Below, piece after piece: positions 18,407 to 26,494 of a stretch of 64,000 nucleotides of DNA. The DNA is taken from contig NZ_CP042596.1 in NCBI RefSeq assembly GCF_009914315.1, positions 1,240,001 to 1,304,000 on the forward strand, written 5' to 3'. A model generated the notes under the pieces. That model was not told where the DNA came from. It ran no database searches and saw only the letters and a list, made by a program, of their open reading frames with translations. How positions within the stretch are numbered: the first letter of the stretch is position 1; each line of letters opens with the position of its first letter. The position numbers were made by a program, and so were the translations under genes. This DNA is from Granulicella sp. WH15. Lineage in GTDB: Bacteria > Acidobacteriota > Terriglobia > Terriglobales > Acidobacteriaceae.

Positions 18407-19677
18407 TACTTGCCCCCTTCTTTTTTGTCCGCCGGATCGTCTTCCTTAGCCTCGGCGGGGCCGATCTTGACCTTGGTGCCGTCGTCGAGGCCGTAGCCGC
18501 CGCCGATGATGACGTTGTCGTCGGGCTTGAGGCCGTCGACGATCTGGGTGGTCTCCTCGGTCTGGATGCCGACGGTGACGGGGCGCTTCTTGGCGGTGCC
18601 GTCGGAGGCGATGACCAGGACGAACTTGCCGGGGGCTTCGGTGGAGCGCTGCACGGCGTCGGTGGGGATGAGCATGGCCTTCGGGATGGTGAGGCCCTCG
18701 AGCGTGGCGTGGAGCGGGGTTCCGGCCTTGAGCCTGCCGTCCTTGTTGGGGACGCTTAGCCAGACCTCGACCGTGGTGCTGCCGGGGTCGAGCGCGGGGC
18801 TGATGAGGGAGACCTTGGCTTCGACGGGCTTGTCGAGGCCGGGCACGGTGAGGGTGGCGGGCGAGCCGACCTCGAGCCGCTGCGCCTGGGCCTGCGAGAG
18901 GTGCAGCTTGGCGAGCAGGGTGGAGGTGTCCATGATGGTGAGGATGGGCGCGCCGGGCGCGGCGGTCTCGCCCGCGAAGAGGGGACGGTCGGTGACGACG
19001 CCGGAGATGGGGGTGCGGATGTTGGTGTAGCTGAGCTGGGCTTCGGCGCCGAGGTACTTGCCCTTGGCGGAGGCGAGCTGGCCCTTGGCGGTCTCGAGCG
19101 AGGAGGTGGTGCCTACTTTGGCGAGTGCGTCAAAACGCTGCTTGGCGATGTCGTAGGCGGCCTGGGCCTGAACCGCCGTGGTACGGGCGGTGTCGAGGTC
19201 GCGGCCGGGGATGGCTCCCTGAGAGAAGAGCTGCTGGCGGCTGGCCAGGATGCTGTTCTGGAGGTCGAGCGTGGCCTTGGCCTGGCTGAGGTCGAGGCGG
19301 GCGCGGGTCTGGTCCTCGGGCACGGTGGAGAGCGTGGCGGCGTTGTAGGTGGCCTTGGCCGCGTCGTAGGCTCCGCCGTTGTCGATGGCGGCGGCGGCGA
19401 GGTCGCTGTTCTCGAGCACGGCTACGAGCTGGCCCGCGGAGACGTGGGCTCCGCGCTGGACGTAGAGTTTCTTGATGGGCGCGGTGATCTTGGGTACGAT
19501 GGCCGCCTGGGCGACGGGGGCCAGGGTGGCGTCGCCGGTGATCTCCTCGGTGATGGTGCCGGAGGTGGGGTGCTCGGCCTGCACGATGGCTTCGGGCTTG
19601 GCGGTGTCGTCGGCTGCCTGCTTGCAGCCGGTCAGGAGGAGGCCGATCGAGAGAAGTGGGAGGGAGAGGTTTTTCAT
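18406..19677 (-). CDS. RND periplasmic adaptor lipoprotein (membrane fusion protein)
   Basis: The 423-residue product is the periplasmic adaptor of the pump. The N terminus is a lipoprotein signal (MKNLSLPLLSIGLLLTGCKQ, lipobox LLTGC). A barrel-sandwich hybrid begins KITAPIKKLYVQRGAHVSAG, a helical hairpin about residues 130-215 contacts TolC, and the returning lipoyl half reads NIRTPISGVVTDRPLFAGET. Beta-barrel and membrane-proximal domains follow, and the tail is rich in Lys, Asp and Glu. It sits between the TolC and permease genes with almost no spacing, so the three genes form one operon. Confidence 0.95.
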   Translation of the reverse strand: MKNLSLPLLSIGLLLTGCKQAADDTAKPEAIVQAEHPTSGTITEEITGDATLAPVAQAAIVPKITAPIKKLYVQRGAHVSAGQLVAVLENSDLAAAAIDNGGAYDAAKATYNAATLSTVPEDQTRARLDLSQAKATLDLQNSILASRQQLFSQGAIPGRDLDTARTTAVQAQAAYDIAKQRFDALAKVGTTSSLETAKGQLASAKGKYLGAEAQLSYTNIRTPISGVVTDRPLFAGETAAPGAPILTIMDTSTLLAKLHLSQAQAQRLEVGSPATLTVPGLDKPVEAKVSLISPALDPGSTTVEVWLSVPNKDGRLKAGTPLHATLEGLTIPKAMLIPTDAVQRSTEAPGKFVLVIASDGTAKKRPVTVGIQTEETTQIVDGLKPDDNVIIGGGYGLDDGTKVKIGPAEAKEDDPADKKEGGK

Positions 19678-19680
19678 GGG

Positions 19681-21051
19681 CTAGAAGGTTCCCGTCAGGA
19701 TCTGGAGGTTGGCCAGCGCGAGCTGGTAGCGGACGGTGCCGTCCTGGGCCGCAAGCTCGGCGGCGGTGAGGGAGCTTTGGGCGTCGACGACCTCGAGGAC
19801 TGTGGCCTCGCCAGCGGTGTAGCGCAGGCGGGTGAGGCGCAGGCTCTCGCGCGCGGTGGCGACGCTGAGGCCGAGGGAGTCGAGCTGGTCGTGGGCCAGG
19901 GCGGCCTCGTTGTAGAACTCTTCGAGGTCGGCGATGAGCTTGCGCTGGATGTTGGTGAGGACGACCTTGGCGGCGTCGCGCAGGATGTGGGCCTGCTTGA
20001 CGCGGTGCTGGGTGGCGAACCAGTCCCAGACGGGGACGTCGAGCGTGGCCGAGGCGGAGTAGCCGAGGTTGCGGACGCCCTCGGGGCCGTTGGCGGCGAA
20101 CTGCGCGGCGTCGATACCGTAGCTATAGTTGAGCGCGAGGTCGGGCAGGTAGGCGGCGCGGGCGGCGGTGATGCCGAGATCGGCGGCGTGGAGACTGGCC
20201 AGGGCGCTGCGCAGCTCGGGGTTGTTGGCGGAGGCGGCGGTCTCGACGTCGGCGCGGGAGGCTAACGGCTTGGGCGCGGGCAGCTCGACGGTGTAGGGCG
20301 AGCGCGGGTCGGGGAAGAGCAGGACGGCCAGGTCGAGGCGGGATTTTTGGGCTTGCAGTTGGGCGTCGGAGAGGTCGCGCTGGCGCTGCTGCAAGGTCAG
20401 GTCGGCCTTGATGACGTCGGCGTGGGCGGACTCGCGGGCGTCTTCGCGCTGGCGGGTCTGCTTCGAGAAATCGGCGGCCTCGGCGGCGGCGCGGGTCTCG
20501 ATGGTGACCTTGCCCTGGGCGGTGGTGGAGGCGTAGAAGAGGCCGATGACGGTGGCGGTGAGGCCGCGGCGGCTGATCTCCAGCTCGGCGGCGGCGACGG
20601 CGTTGGCCGCGTCGGCGCGGGAGACGGCGTTGACCTGGGCGAGGCCGATGGTCTCGTTGACCTGGGCCTGGCTGACGTACTCGTGGACGGTGTTGTTGGC
20701 GATGAAGCGTGGAGCGGACTGGCTGCCCGTGGAGCCAGCCTGGTTGGTCGCGCCGTTGGCCTGGGTAAAAAGATACTGATTGTGATACACAACCGACGGC
20801 AGCAGGGCCGAGCGGGCGATGGAGCGATCGAGCTGAGCGGATTTGCTGGCGGCGAGTGCGGCGGCGAAGCCGGGCTCGTTGGCGCGGGCCAGTGCGAGGG
20901 CTTGGTCGAGCGTGATGTCGGGCGCGGAGCTGGTGGCCGAAGTGAGAGAGCTGGTTTGGGACGGGCCTGTCTGTGGTGGTGTGGTCTGGGCCAGAGCGGA
21001 AGAGGCCAGCGATACCGTGGTGAGGATTGCGAGTTGGGGAAGTAGCTTCAT
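19681..21051 (-). CDS. TolC family outer-membrane efflux channel
   Basis: The 456-residue product has a signal peptide (MKLLPQLAILTTVSLASSAL, cut near ALAQ) and the two tandem OEP repeats of TolC proteins. Repeat 1 begins DITLDQALALARANEPGFAA, and repeat 2 has LRLTRLRYTAGEATVLEVVD with AQSSL near the end. It supplies the outer-membrane duct for the RND pump encoded just downstream, three bases away. The gene is separated from the YncE-like gene by about 200 bases holding a repeat and a hairpin, so it may have its own promoter or be processed separately. Confidence 0.95.
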   Translation of the reverse strand: MKLLPQLAILTTVSLASSALAQTTPPQTGPSQTSSLTSATSSAPDITLDQALALARANEPGFAAALAASKSAQLDRSIARSALLPSVVYHNQYLFTQANGATNQAGSTGSQSAPRFIANNTVHEYVSQAQVNETIGLAQVNAVSRADAANAVAAAELEISRRGLTATVIGLFYASTTAQGKVTIETRAAAEAADFSKQTRQREDARESAHADVIKADLTLQQRQRDLSDAQLQAQKSRLDLAVLLFPDPRSPYTVELPAPKPLASRADVETAASANNPELRSALASLHAADLGITAARAAYLPDLALNYSYGIDAAQFAANGPEGVRNLGYSASATLDVPVWDWFATQHRVKQAHILRDAAKVVLTNIQRKLIADLEEFYNEAALAHDQLDSLGLSVATARESLRLTRLRYTAGEATVLEVVDAQSSLTAAELAAQDGTVRYQLALANLQILTGTF

Positions 21052-21128
21052 AGAAGTTCTTTAGAGAATAAAGATGTTGTTTTGCCGGGCGGTCACGGCT
21101 GCGTGTTTGTGAGCATTGATGCTGGTTC

Positions 21129-21169
21129 TACCCTGCCCATGTGCGATAAAGCTGCGCATGGGCAGGGTA
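21129..21169. repeat. Covarying hairpin element, copy 1
   Basis: TACCCTGCCCATG at 21129-21141 pairs perfectly with CATGGGCAGGGTA at 21157-21169 over a 15-base loop ending GCTGCG. A similar hairpin with compensating base changes lies at 26438-26476. It is located upstream of the tolC-like gene, next to repeat copy C. Confidence 0.7.
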
Positions 21170-21179
21170 TCCGGTTTCG

Positions 21180-21258
21180 AATATGCTCGCTGCCGACCAA
21201 CGGGAGGCACTCAGAAGATCATCCTGCCCATACCGCAACGAGAACGGTATGAAGTACC
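21180..21258 (-). repeat. Dispersed intergenic repeat, family 1, copy C
   Basis: On the minus strand it begins GGTACTTCATACCGTTCTCG directly after the expected stop of the YncE-like gene and ends GGTCGGCAGCGAGCATAT. It matches copies at 1871-1946 and 6086-6161. Confidence 0.85.
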
Positions 21259-22282
21259 CTAGCGGCCGACGACCAGGACGGTGAAGGTGCCGGGACGGGA
21301 TTGGGCGCGACTTGTGGCCGGGTGTGGCCGGTGCGGGGTTGGGGGAGAACTTCGCGGTGACGGTGTAGAGCTTGCCGGTGGCGGCGTCGAAGGTCATGGT
21401 GCGCGCGCCCTTCATGGTGGTGAGGTTCTGCACCACGGGGAAGCCGGGTTTGGCGGTGTCGATGACGGTCATGGTGCCGTCGCCGTTTGAGGAGAAGACC
21501 AGTTTGGACTTGGGATCGAAGCTGGTGGCGTCGGGGTCTGCGCCGATGGTGGGGGTGGCGAGAGACTTGCCGGTGTGGATGTCGGTGACGGCCATCTTGT
21601 TGCCGTCGCACACGGCGAAGAGGCGTCCGGCGGCGCGGTCGAAGGACTGGCCGGAGGGCGATTCGCAACCAGCGAGCGGCCAGGTGGCGGTGACCTTCTG
21701 GGCCTTCGCGTCGAGGCGGACTACGGAGTTCTTATCCTCAATGTTGACGAAGACGGTGCCCTTGTCGTCGGTGACGGGAAACTCGGGTTTGCCGGGAAGG
21801 GCTACGAGGCCAATAGCCTTGCGCTGGTTTACGTCGATGACCGTCGCGTTGTGGCTGGTGCCATTGAAGGCCCAGAGGGTGCCCGTGGAGCGCTCGAGGA
21901 CCATGCCGTCGGGGTTGGTGCCTGCGGGGATCTTGGCGAGTGTGGCCAGGCTGGTGGTGTCGAAGACGACTACGTTGTTCGCTCCGCCGTCGGAGATGAA
22001 GCCGGTCTTGCCGTCGGGCAGGATGACGATGCCGTGGCAGCGGGTGAGGCCGTCGATGGAGCCGATGGCTTTGCCGGTGGTGGTGTCGACTACATCGACC
22101 TTGGTCTGGTGGGCGATGTAGAGGCGGTGCGCGCTGGAGTCTACGGTGAGGTAGTCCCAGCCGCCGTCGCCGCCGATGACCCAGCGCTGCTCGACCTGGA
22201 AGGGCTTCTGCGCGAGGGCGCTGGAGGCGGCGAGCGGAGCGCCGATGCAGAGGGCAATGAGGAGAGAGCGGACTTTCGACAT
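21259..22282 (-). CDS. YncE-like beta-propeller secreted protein with a C-terminal frameshift
   Basis: The product has a signal peptide (MSKVRSLLIALCIGAPLAAS, cut after ALAQ) and YVTN/YncE-type blades with recurring units such as AHQTKVDVVDTTTGKAIGSI and ISDGGANNVVVFDTTSLATL. Proteins of this type bind ligands or DNA in the periplasm; function is otherwise unknown. The start at 22282 is chosen for the signal peptide. The open frame continues to 21128 through repeat copy C. A one-base frame change near 21300 instead gives PGTFTVLVVGR and a TAG at 21259, the usual family ending, so a frameshift (real or a sequencing error) is likely. The gene follows the sensor kinase gene on the same strand. 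Confidence 0.75.
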
Positions 22283-22341
22283 GAACTGAGGCTCCGTGGC
22301 GCATGGTTGACTGCGCATGATCGTTACTATCGCAGGAGCAG

Positions 22342-22358
22342 CTTAACCGAGCCTTAAG
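22342..22358. promoter_or_regulatory. Candidate response-regulator box upstream of the YncE-like gene
   Basis: CTTAAC-CGAGC-CTTAAG on the plus strand has two hexamers spaced by five bases, the layout of PmrA/QseB-type boxes. It overlaps the stop codon of the sensor kinase and lies 60 bases upstream of the YncE-like start. A related box is upstream of the response regulator at 24548-24564. Confidence 0.5.
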
Positions 22359-23823
22359 AATGCAGGGTTTTTGTGGCGTATTCGGTCTCAAGTGGGGCCG
22401 ACGCGAGTGGCAGCGTGACGATGGCGGTGGTGCCTGCGCCGGGTTTGCTCTCGAGGCAGATCTCGCCGTGAAAGCGCTGCACGATGGCCTTGACGATGGA
22501 GAGGCCGAGGCCGGTGCCGCCGGTGCGGCGGCTGCGGGAGGCGTCGCCGCGATAGAAGCGGTCGAAGACGTGGGGGAGGATCTCGGGGGCGATGCCCTCG
22601 CCGTCGTCTTCGATGCGTAGCTCGGCGATGTTGTCGTGAGTGTCGACGATGGCGCGGATCTCGCTGTCGTGCGGGCTGTGTTGCAGCGCGTTGTGGATGA
22701 GGTTGGAGCAGAGCAGGTGCAGGCGCTCGGGGTCGATGGCGGCGAAGACCGGCTGGGTGGCGTGGATGCTGAGGGCGATGTGCGAGACCTTGGCCAGCGT
22801 GCGGAAATGCTCGGTGACGTCGTGTAGGACGCTGACCAGATCGACAGGTTCGGGGGCTGCTGGGGCCTGCTGCTGGCCTTCGAGTTCGCGGCCTTCGAGG
22901 CCAGCTAATGTGAGCATGCTGGCTACGAGGTACTCCATACGTTCGCAGTCGATCTGGATGCGTTCGAGGCCCTCCTCGTACTCCGCGACGGAACGGCTGC
23001 GCATGGTGAGGAGCTGGAGCGAGGACTTGAGGACGGCTACGGCGGTCTTCAGCTCGTGGGCGGCGTCGCTGACGAACTGCCTCTGCTGGGCGAAGGCACG
23101 CTCGATGCCGCTGAGGGCGGCTTCGAGCGCGTTGACCAGCGGCGCCAGCTCGCTGACGTTGCGCGCGGGGCTGGCGTGGTCGAAGGTCCAGGAGTTGACC
23201 GAGACCTGCGAGGCCTGGGCGGCCAGCTCATGCAGCGGGGCGAGGCCGCGGCGCAGCACGTAGAACATCAGGAGGCCGGAGACGAGCATGAGCAACAGGC
23301 TGGTGAGGGAGTAGAAGCCGACGGCGCGGCCGATCAGCTCCCAGACAGGGTGCGTGGGCGTGCCGTAGAGGATGGTGATGTGGTGAGGATGGCCGCCGCC
23401 CTTTTCGCCGGGATCGACGATGCGCACGCCTTGTTTGAAGATGATGCGGTAGTTCTTGTCGTGGACGCGGAGGTCGCGGATCTCGCGAGTGTCTTTGCTG
23501 GCGAGGGTGCTGTTGAGGACCTGTTCGGCGTCGGGCCAGTTGTGGACGCCGAGCACGCGACCGAACTCGTCGCGGACGATATAGATGTCGCGGTGCGGGG
23601 CGAAGTTCTGAGTGCCGTCGAGCATGACGTTGTCGGAGACATCGTCGGCGTCCTGCACGGCCCCCAGCAGGGAGTCGGCGCGGCCGCGCAGCATGACGTC
23701 GAAGGCGTGGAAGTCGGAGACGCCCTCGTAGATGCCCGCGATGGCGACTAATGCCAGGGCGGAGCATAGCTCGACCAGCAAGACGGCGATGATGAGGCGG
23801 CGGGTGAGGGAGTAGGGCTTCAC
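22354..23823 (-). CDS. Sensor histidine kinase (OmpR-type system)
   Basis: This 489-residue inner-membrane kinase has two transmembrane helices (about residues 10-30 and 163-190) bracketing a periplasmic sensor domain of about 130 residues. A HAMP-like linker follows, then the phosphoacceptor His256 in VSDAAHELKTAVAVLKSSLQ and an ATPase domain with N box LIHNALQHS and G boxes GEGIAP and GGTGLGLSIV. The sensor domain contains a His-rich stretch GEKGGGHPHH near residues 139-148, which may bind metal; this is inference. Its start overlaps the response-regulator stop by four bases. Overall it is like QseC/PmrB. Confidence 0.95.
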   Translation of the reverse strand: MKPYSLTRRLIIAVLLVELCSALALVAIAGIYEGVSDFHAFDVMLRGRADSLLGAVQDADDVSDNVMLDGTQNFAPHRDIYIVRDEFGRVLGVHNWPDAEQVLNSTLASKDTREIRDLRVHDKNYRIIFKQGVRIVDPGEKGGGHPHHITILYGTPTHPVWELIGRAVGFYSLTSLLLMLVSGLLMFYVLRRGLAPLHELAAQASQVSVNSWTFDHASPARNVSELAPLVNALEAALSGIERAFAQQRQFVSDAAHELKTAVAVLKSSLQLLTMRSRSVAEYEEGLERIQIDCERMEYLVASMLTLAGLEGRELEGQQQAPAAPEPVDLVSVLHDVTEHFRTLAKVSHIALSIHATQPVFAAIDPERLHLLCSNLIHNALQHSPHDSEIRAIVDTHDNIAELRIEDDGEGIAPEILPHVFDRFYRGDASRSRRTGGTGLGLSIVKAIVQRFHGEICLESKPGAGTTAIVTLPLASAPLETEYATKTLHS

Positions 23824-24524
23824 AGATCCGGGTCCTCGTCGACGATTGGCTTGTCGATGACGAGGCGGTAGCCGCGGCCGCGCAGGTTCTCGATGCTGGA
23901 GTGCTTGACTCCCTCGTCGAGCTTGCGCCGGAGGTTGGAGACGTGGGCCTCGATGACGTTGGAGTGGTGCTCCCAGTTGTAGTCGTACATGTGCTCGAGT
24001 AGCTCGCGCTTGGAGACGACGATGCGCGGGCGGTGCATGAGGTACTCGAGGATGCGGTACTCCATGGGGGAGAGCAGGATGGGGCGTCCGGCGCGGAGGA
24101 TGGTCTGCTCGGCGGTGTTCAGGGTCAGGTCGCCGAGCTGGAGGGTGGGGGTGGCGACGCCTTTGCCGCGGCGGATGAGGGCCTTGGCGCGGGCGATCAG
24201 CTCGCCGAGGTCGAAGGGTTTGCTGAGGTAGTCGTCGGCGCCATCGTTGAGGAGCTGGATGATGGATTCGCGCTCGCTGCGGGCGGTGAGGACGAGGACG
24301 GAGATGTGGTTGCCGCGGGAGCGCAGGCGGCGGAGGATGGTGGCTCCATCAACCAAGGGAAGCATTAAATCGAGGATGATGAGGTCGTAGCAGAGGTTGC
24401 CAGCCAGATCGAGCGCGGTGCGGCCGTCTTCGGCGTGGTCGACGGCAAAGCCGGGGCCTTCTCGCAGCGCATGGGCTACGTTCTCGGCCAGTCTCAACTC
24501 GTCTTCTACAAGCAGTACGCGCAT
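23820..24524 (-). CDS. OmpR-family response regulator
   Basis: The 234-residue regulator has a receiver domain with phosphoacceptor Asp52 (DLIILDLMLPLVDG) and conserved Lys in YLSKPFDLGELIARAKALIR. The C-terminal winged helix is of the OmpR/PhoB type (LSPMEYRILEYLMHRPRIVV, VEIAH replaced by IEAHVSNLRRKLD). It is the first gene of a unit containing the kinase and probably the YncE-like and RND pump genes. A box resembling PmrA/QseB sites lies upstream at 24548-24564, so autoregulation is likely. Confidence 0.95.
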   Translation of the reverse strand: MRVLLVEDELRLAENVAHALREGPGFAVDHAEDGRTALDLAGNLCYDLIILDLMLPLVDGATILRRLRSRGNHISVLVLTARSERESIIQLLNDGADDYLSKPFDLGELIARAKALIRRGKGVATPTLQLGDLTLNTAEQTILRAGRPILLSPMEYRILEYLMHRPRIVVSKRELLEHMYDYNWEHHSNVIEAHVSNLRRKLDEGVKHSSIENLRGRGYRLVIDKPIVDEDPDL

Positions 24525-24547
24525 AGGAAAGATTTCATCAGATTCAG

Positions 24548-24564
24548 CTTAAGACTGGCTGAAT
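24548..24564. promoter_or_regulatory. Candidate response-regulator box in the divergent regulator/permease promoter
   Basis: CTTAAG-ACTGG-CTGAAT has two hexamers with five-base spacing, one mismatch from a PmrA/QseB-like CTTAAG-N5-CTTAAT. It lies 24 bases upstream of the response-regulator start and about 100 bases upstream of the permease start. The same stretch also forms an inverted repeat TTCAGC/GCTGAA at 24543-24563. Confidence 0.5.
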
Positions 24565-24659
24565 GTTATACGGATCGTAATACGGTAGTGAGGTCATGAG
24601 CGTTATGGAATACAATCTGCGCATCTGCACATCACATTTTCAGCACTGGAGAACCCGCA

Positions 24660-26123
24660 ATGCAGGTGGGACAGTCGTGGAAGATCGCGCTCTCGGCGCT
24701 GAAGAAGAATAAGCTGCAGACGGCGCTGACGATGGTCGGCATGACGATCGGCGTGGCTACGGTGCTGACTATGATCTCGGTGGGCACGGGGGCGCAGGCG
24801 GCGATCCACGACCAGGTGCTGGCTGCGGGGATGAACCTGCTGGTGATCCACGCCGGGAACTTTGAGACCAAGGAGGACATGGGGGATGGGGCAGATGGGG
24901 GTGTTGTTCCGGCTGCCTATGACCCGGTGGTGGATCGGCCTGCCTTGGTGAGGGTGCAGTCGGATGGGGTCGCCGAGGACCCGAATGAGGACTTCAAGCA
25001 TAAGCGGGGGTATCAGCGGCCGGGCGACCTGATGCCCGGCAGGGGGGCGGCGCATACGCTGACGCTGGCGGATGCGGAGATGCTGCGCAGGATTCGAGGC
25101 GTGCAGTATGTCTCGTCGGGAGTGCGGGATTCGACGATGGTTGCGAATGGGGAGACGAAGCACTTTGCCGCGCTGCACGGGGACGACGTGATGGAGGAGC
25201 GGATTCGGCGGGCGTGGCGGTTTCCCTTTGGGCGGTTTTTTACGAAGGCGGAGGAAGAAAAAGGCGAGAACGTGGTGGTGCTGGGGGCTTATGCGAGCGA
25301 GCAGCTCTTTGGGCTGGACGACCCGGTGGGTAAGCGTGTGACGATCAAGGGCGAGAGCTTCAAGGTGGTGGGGGTGATCAGCAGTGGAAGCTGGATGATG
25401 GTTCCGGCGGAGGGGGATGACCAGTTCGATGCGGTCTATGTGCCGGTGACTACGTTGCAGAGGATGTTGCAGAGGCCTTATCTGAGCACGATCTCGGTGA
25501 CGACGGCCTCGAGCGGCGATGTGACCAGGGTGCTGAAGTTGGTTCAGCAGACGCTAAGGCGGAGGCATGGGATTGGTGAGGAGATGGCGGACGACTTCAT
25601 CGTCGTGAGCGAGGCGCGTAAGGCGCTGTCGCTGGGGGTGAAGCCGAATATGGTGAGCGTGGTGACGGGGAATGTGAACGGTTTGGAGCGGGTGACGCTC
25701 GACCAGTTGGGTAAGACGCTGGATGAGGCGTCGTCGACGATGACGGCGCTGCTGACCAGTATTGCGGCGGTGTCGCTGGTGGTGGGGGGCATTGGGGTGA
25801 TGAACATTATGCTGCTCTCGGTGACGCAGAGGACGCGGGAGATTGGAATCAGGCGCGCCGTGGGGGCCAAAGCCGAGGATGTGCTGGCGCAGTTTTTGCT
25901 GGAGGCTATGACGCTGAGCCTTGTGGGCGGGATGATTGGGATTGCGCTGGGGTGTGCGGCTTCGGTGTATCTGACGCGGGCGGTGCAGTGGTCGACGAAG
26001 ATATCCGGAGCGGCGATTTTGTTGTCGTTTGGGATATCGGCGGCGATTGGGATCTTCTTTGGGTACTATCCGGCGTTACAGGCCTCGCAGCTTACGCCGA
26101 TTGATGCTTTGGGGGCGGAATGA
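24660..26123 (+). CDS. ABC transporter permease of the FtsX/MacB family (no ATPase domain)
   Basis: The 487-residue inner-membrane protein has the MacB-type layout. Helix 1 follows WKIALSALKKNKLQTALTMV, a large periplasmic domain (about residues 50-350) follows, and a C-terminal FtsX domain has three helices, beginning SIAAVSLVVGGIGVMNIMLL and containing TREIGIRRAVGAKAEDVLAQ. MacB itself carries an N-terminal ATPase; here it is absent and no ATPase gene is adjacent. The gene is divergent from the two-component system and shares its box. It may act as an efflux or mechanotransmission permease with a partner elsewhere. Confidence 0.9.
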   Translation: MQVGQSWKIALSALKKNKLQTALTMVGMTIGVATVLTMISVGTGAQAAIHDQVLAAGMNLLVIHAGNFETKEDMGDGADGGVVPAAYDPVVDRPALVRVQSDGVAEDPNEDFKHKRGYQRPGDLMPGRGAAHTLTLADAEMLRRIRGVQYVSSGVRDSTMVANGETKHFAALHGDDVMEERIRRAWRFPFGRFFTKAEEEKGENVVVLGAYASEQLFGLDDPVGKRVTIKGESFKVVGVISSGSWMMVPAEGDDQFDAVYVPVTTLQRMLQRPYLSTISVTTASSGDVTRVLKLVQQTLRRRHGIGEEMADDFIVVSEARKALSLGVKPNMVSVVTGNVNGLERVTLDQLGKTLDEASSTMTALLTSIAAVSLVVGGIGVMNIMLLSVTQRTREIGIRRAVGAKAEDVLAQFLLEAMTLSLVGGMIGIALGCAASVYLTRAVQWSTKISGAAILLSFGISAAIGIFFGYYPALQASQLTPIDALGAE

Positions 26124-26161
26124 GTAGGGTTCGGTGGACAAGTTTGTGGCAGGGATAGGTC

Positions 26162-26178
26162 GGGCCTTCAGCCCTTTT
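26162..26178 (+). terminator. Small hairpin plus T-tract after the permease gene
   Basis: GGGC at 26162-26165 pairs with GCCC at 26171-26174 over the loop CTTCA, followed by TTTT. The stem is short, so termination would be weak. It is part of a repeat-rich intergenic region. Confidence 0.4.
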
Positions 26179-26250
26179 CCGTCGCCTCGTTCGATTACCT
26201 AGGGCTTCGCCCTAGGCTGGTATAGAGCGCGCCTTCAGCGCTCGAAGCAA

Positions 26251-26334
26251 GAGCAAGAGCAAGAGCAAGAGCAAGAGCAAGAGCAAGAGCAAGAGCAAGA
26301 GCAAGAGCAAGAGCAAGAGCAAGAGCAAGAGCAA
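26251..26334 (+). repeat. Hexanucleotide tandem array (GAGCAA) x14
   Basis: Fourteen perfect copies of GAGCAA occupy 84 bases, preceded by the half-copy GAAGCAA and followed by two CGACAA variants. A six-base unit keeps any reading frame, so length change would not cause frameshift; on the minus strand the frames read Leu-Leu, Cys-Ser or Ala-Leu. It is a simple-sequence locus likely to vary in copy number. Confidence 0.95.
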
Positions 26335-26437
26335 CGACAACGACAAGGGCGGAAGCAGATTCCTCCGCTTCGCTCCTGAATGACAACCATGAAAACTGGC
26401 AACAGCAAAGGCTGGTCGTGGCTGGGGATGATGTGGC

Positions 26438-26476
26438 ACCCCATTCATGCGTGATGAGGCTGCGCATGAATGGGGT
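26438..26476. repeat. Covarying hairpin element, copy 2
   Basis: ACCCCATTCATGCG at 26438-26451 pairs perfectly with CGCATGAATGGGGT at 26463-26476 over an 11-base loop. It shares the ends ACCC/GGGT and the CATG core with the hairpin at 21129-21169 but differs inside both arms in a compensating way. It lies about 20 bases beyond the stop of the minus-strand glycerophosphodiesterase gene. Confidence 0.7.
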
Positions 26477-26494
26477 AGCTTTGAGGAAAATTGA

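Larger units (their letters stand above)
26124..26494. other. Gene-free region rich in small inverted repeats and a hexanucleotide array
   Basis: This 371-base gap between the permease and glycerophosphodiesterase genes has no convincing gene. It contains GGGC-CTTCA-GCCC with a T-tract (26162-26178), CCTAGGGC-TTC-GCCCTAGG (26198-26216), GAGCGC/GCGCTC (26225-26243), a fourteen-copy hexamer array and a long hairpin at 26438-26476. Open frames here are low-complexity artefacts of the array. Confidence 0.8.

Noticed and set aside
26251..26334. CRISPR-like array
   Set aside because: The unit is six bases with no spacers, so it is a simple tandem repeat.
26195..26467. Minus-strand frames encoding Ala-Leu, Leu-Leu or Cys-Ser runs
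   Set aside because: They are translations of the hexanucleotide array in three frames, not proteins.
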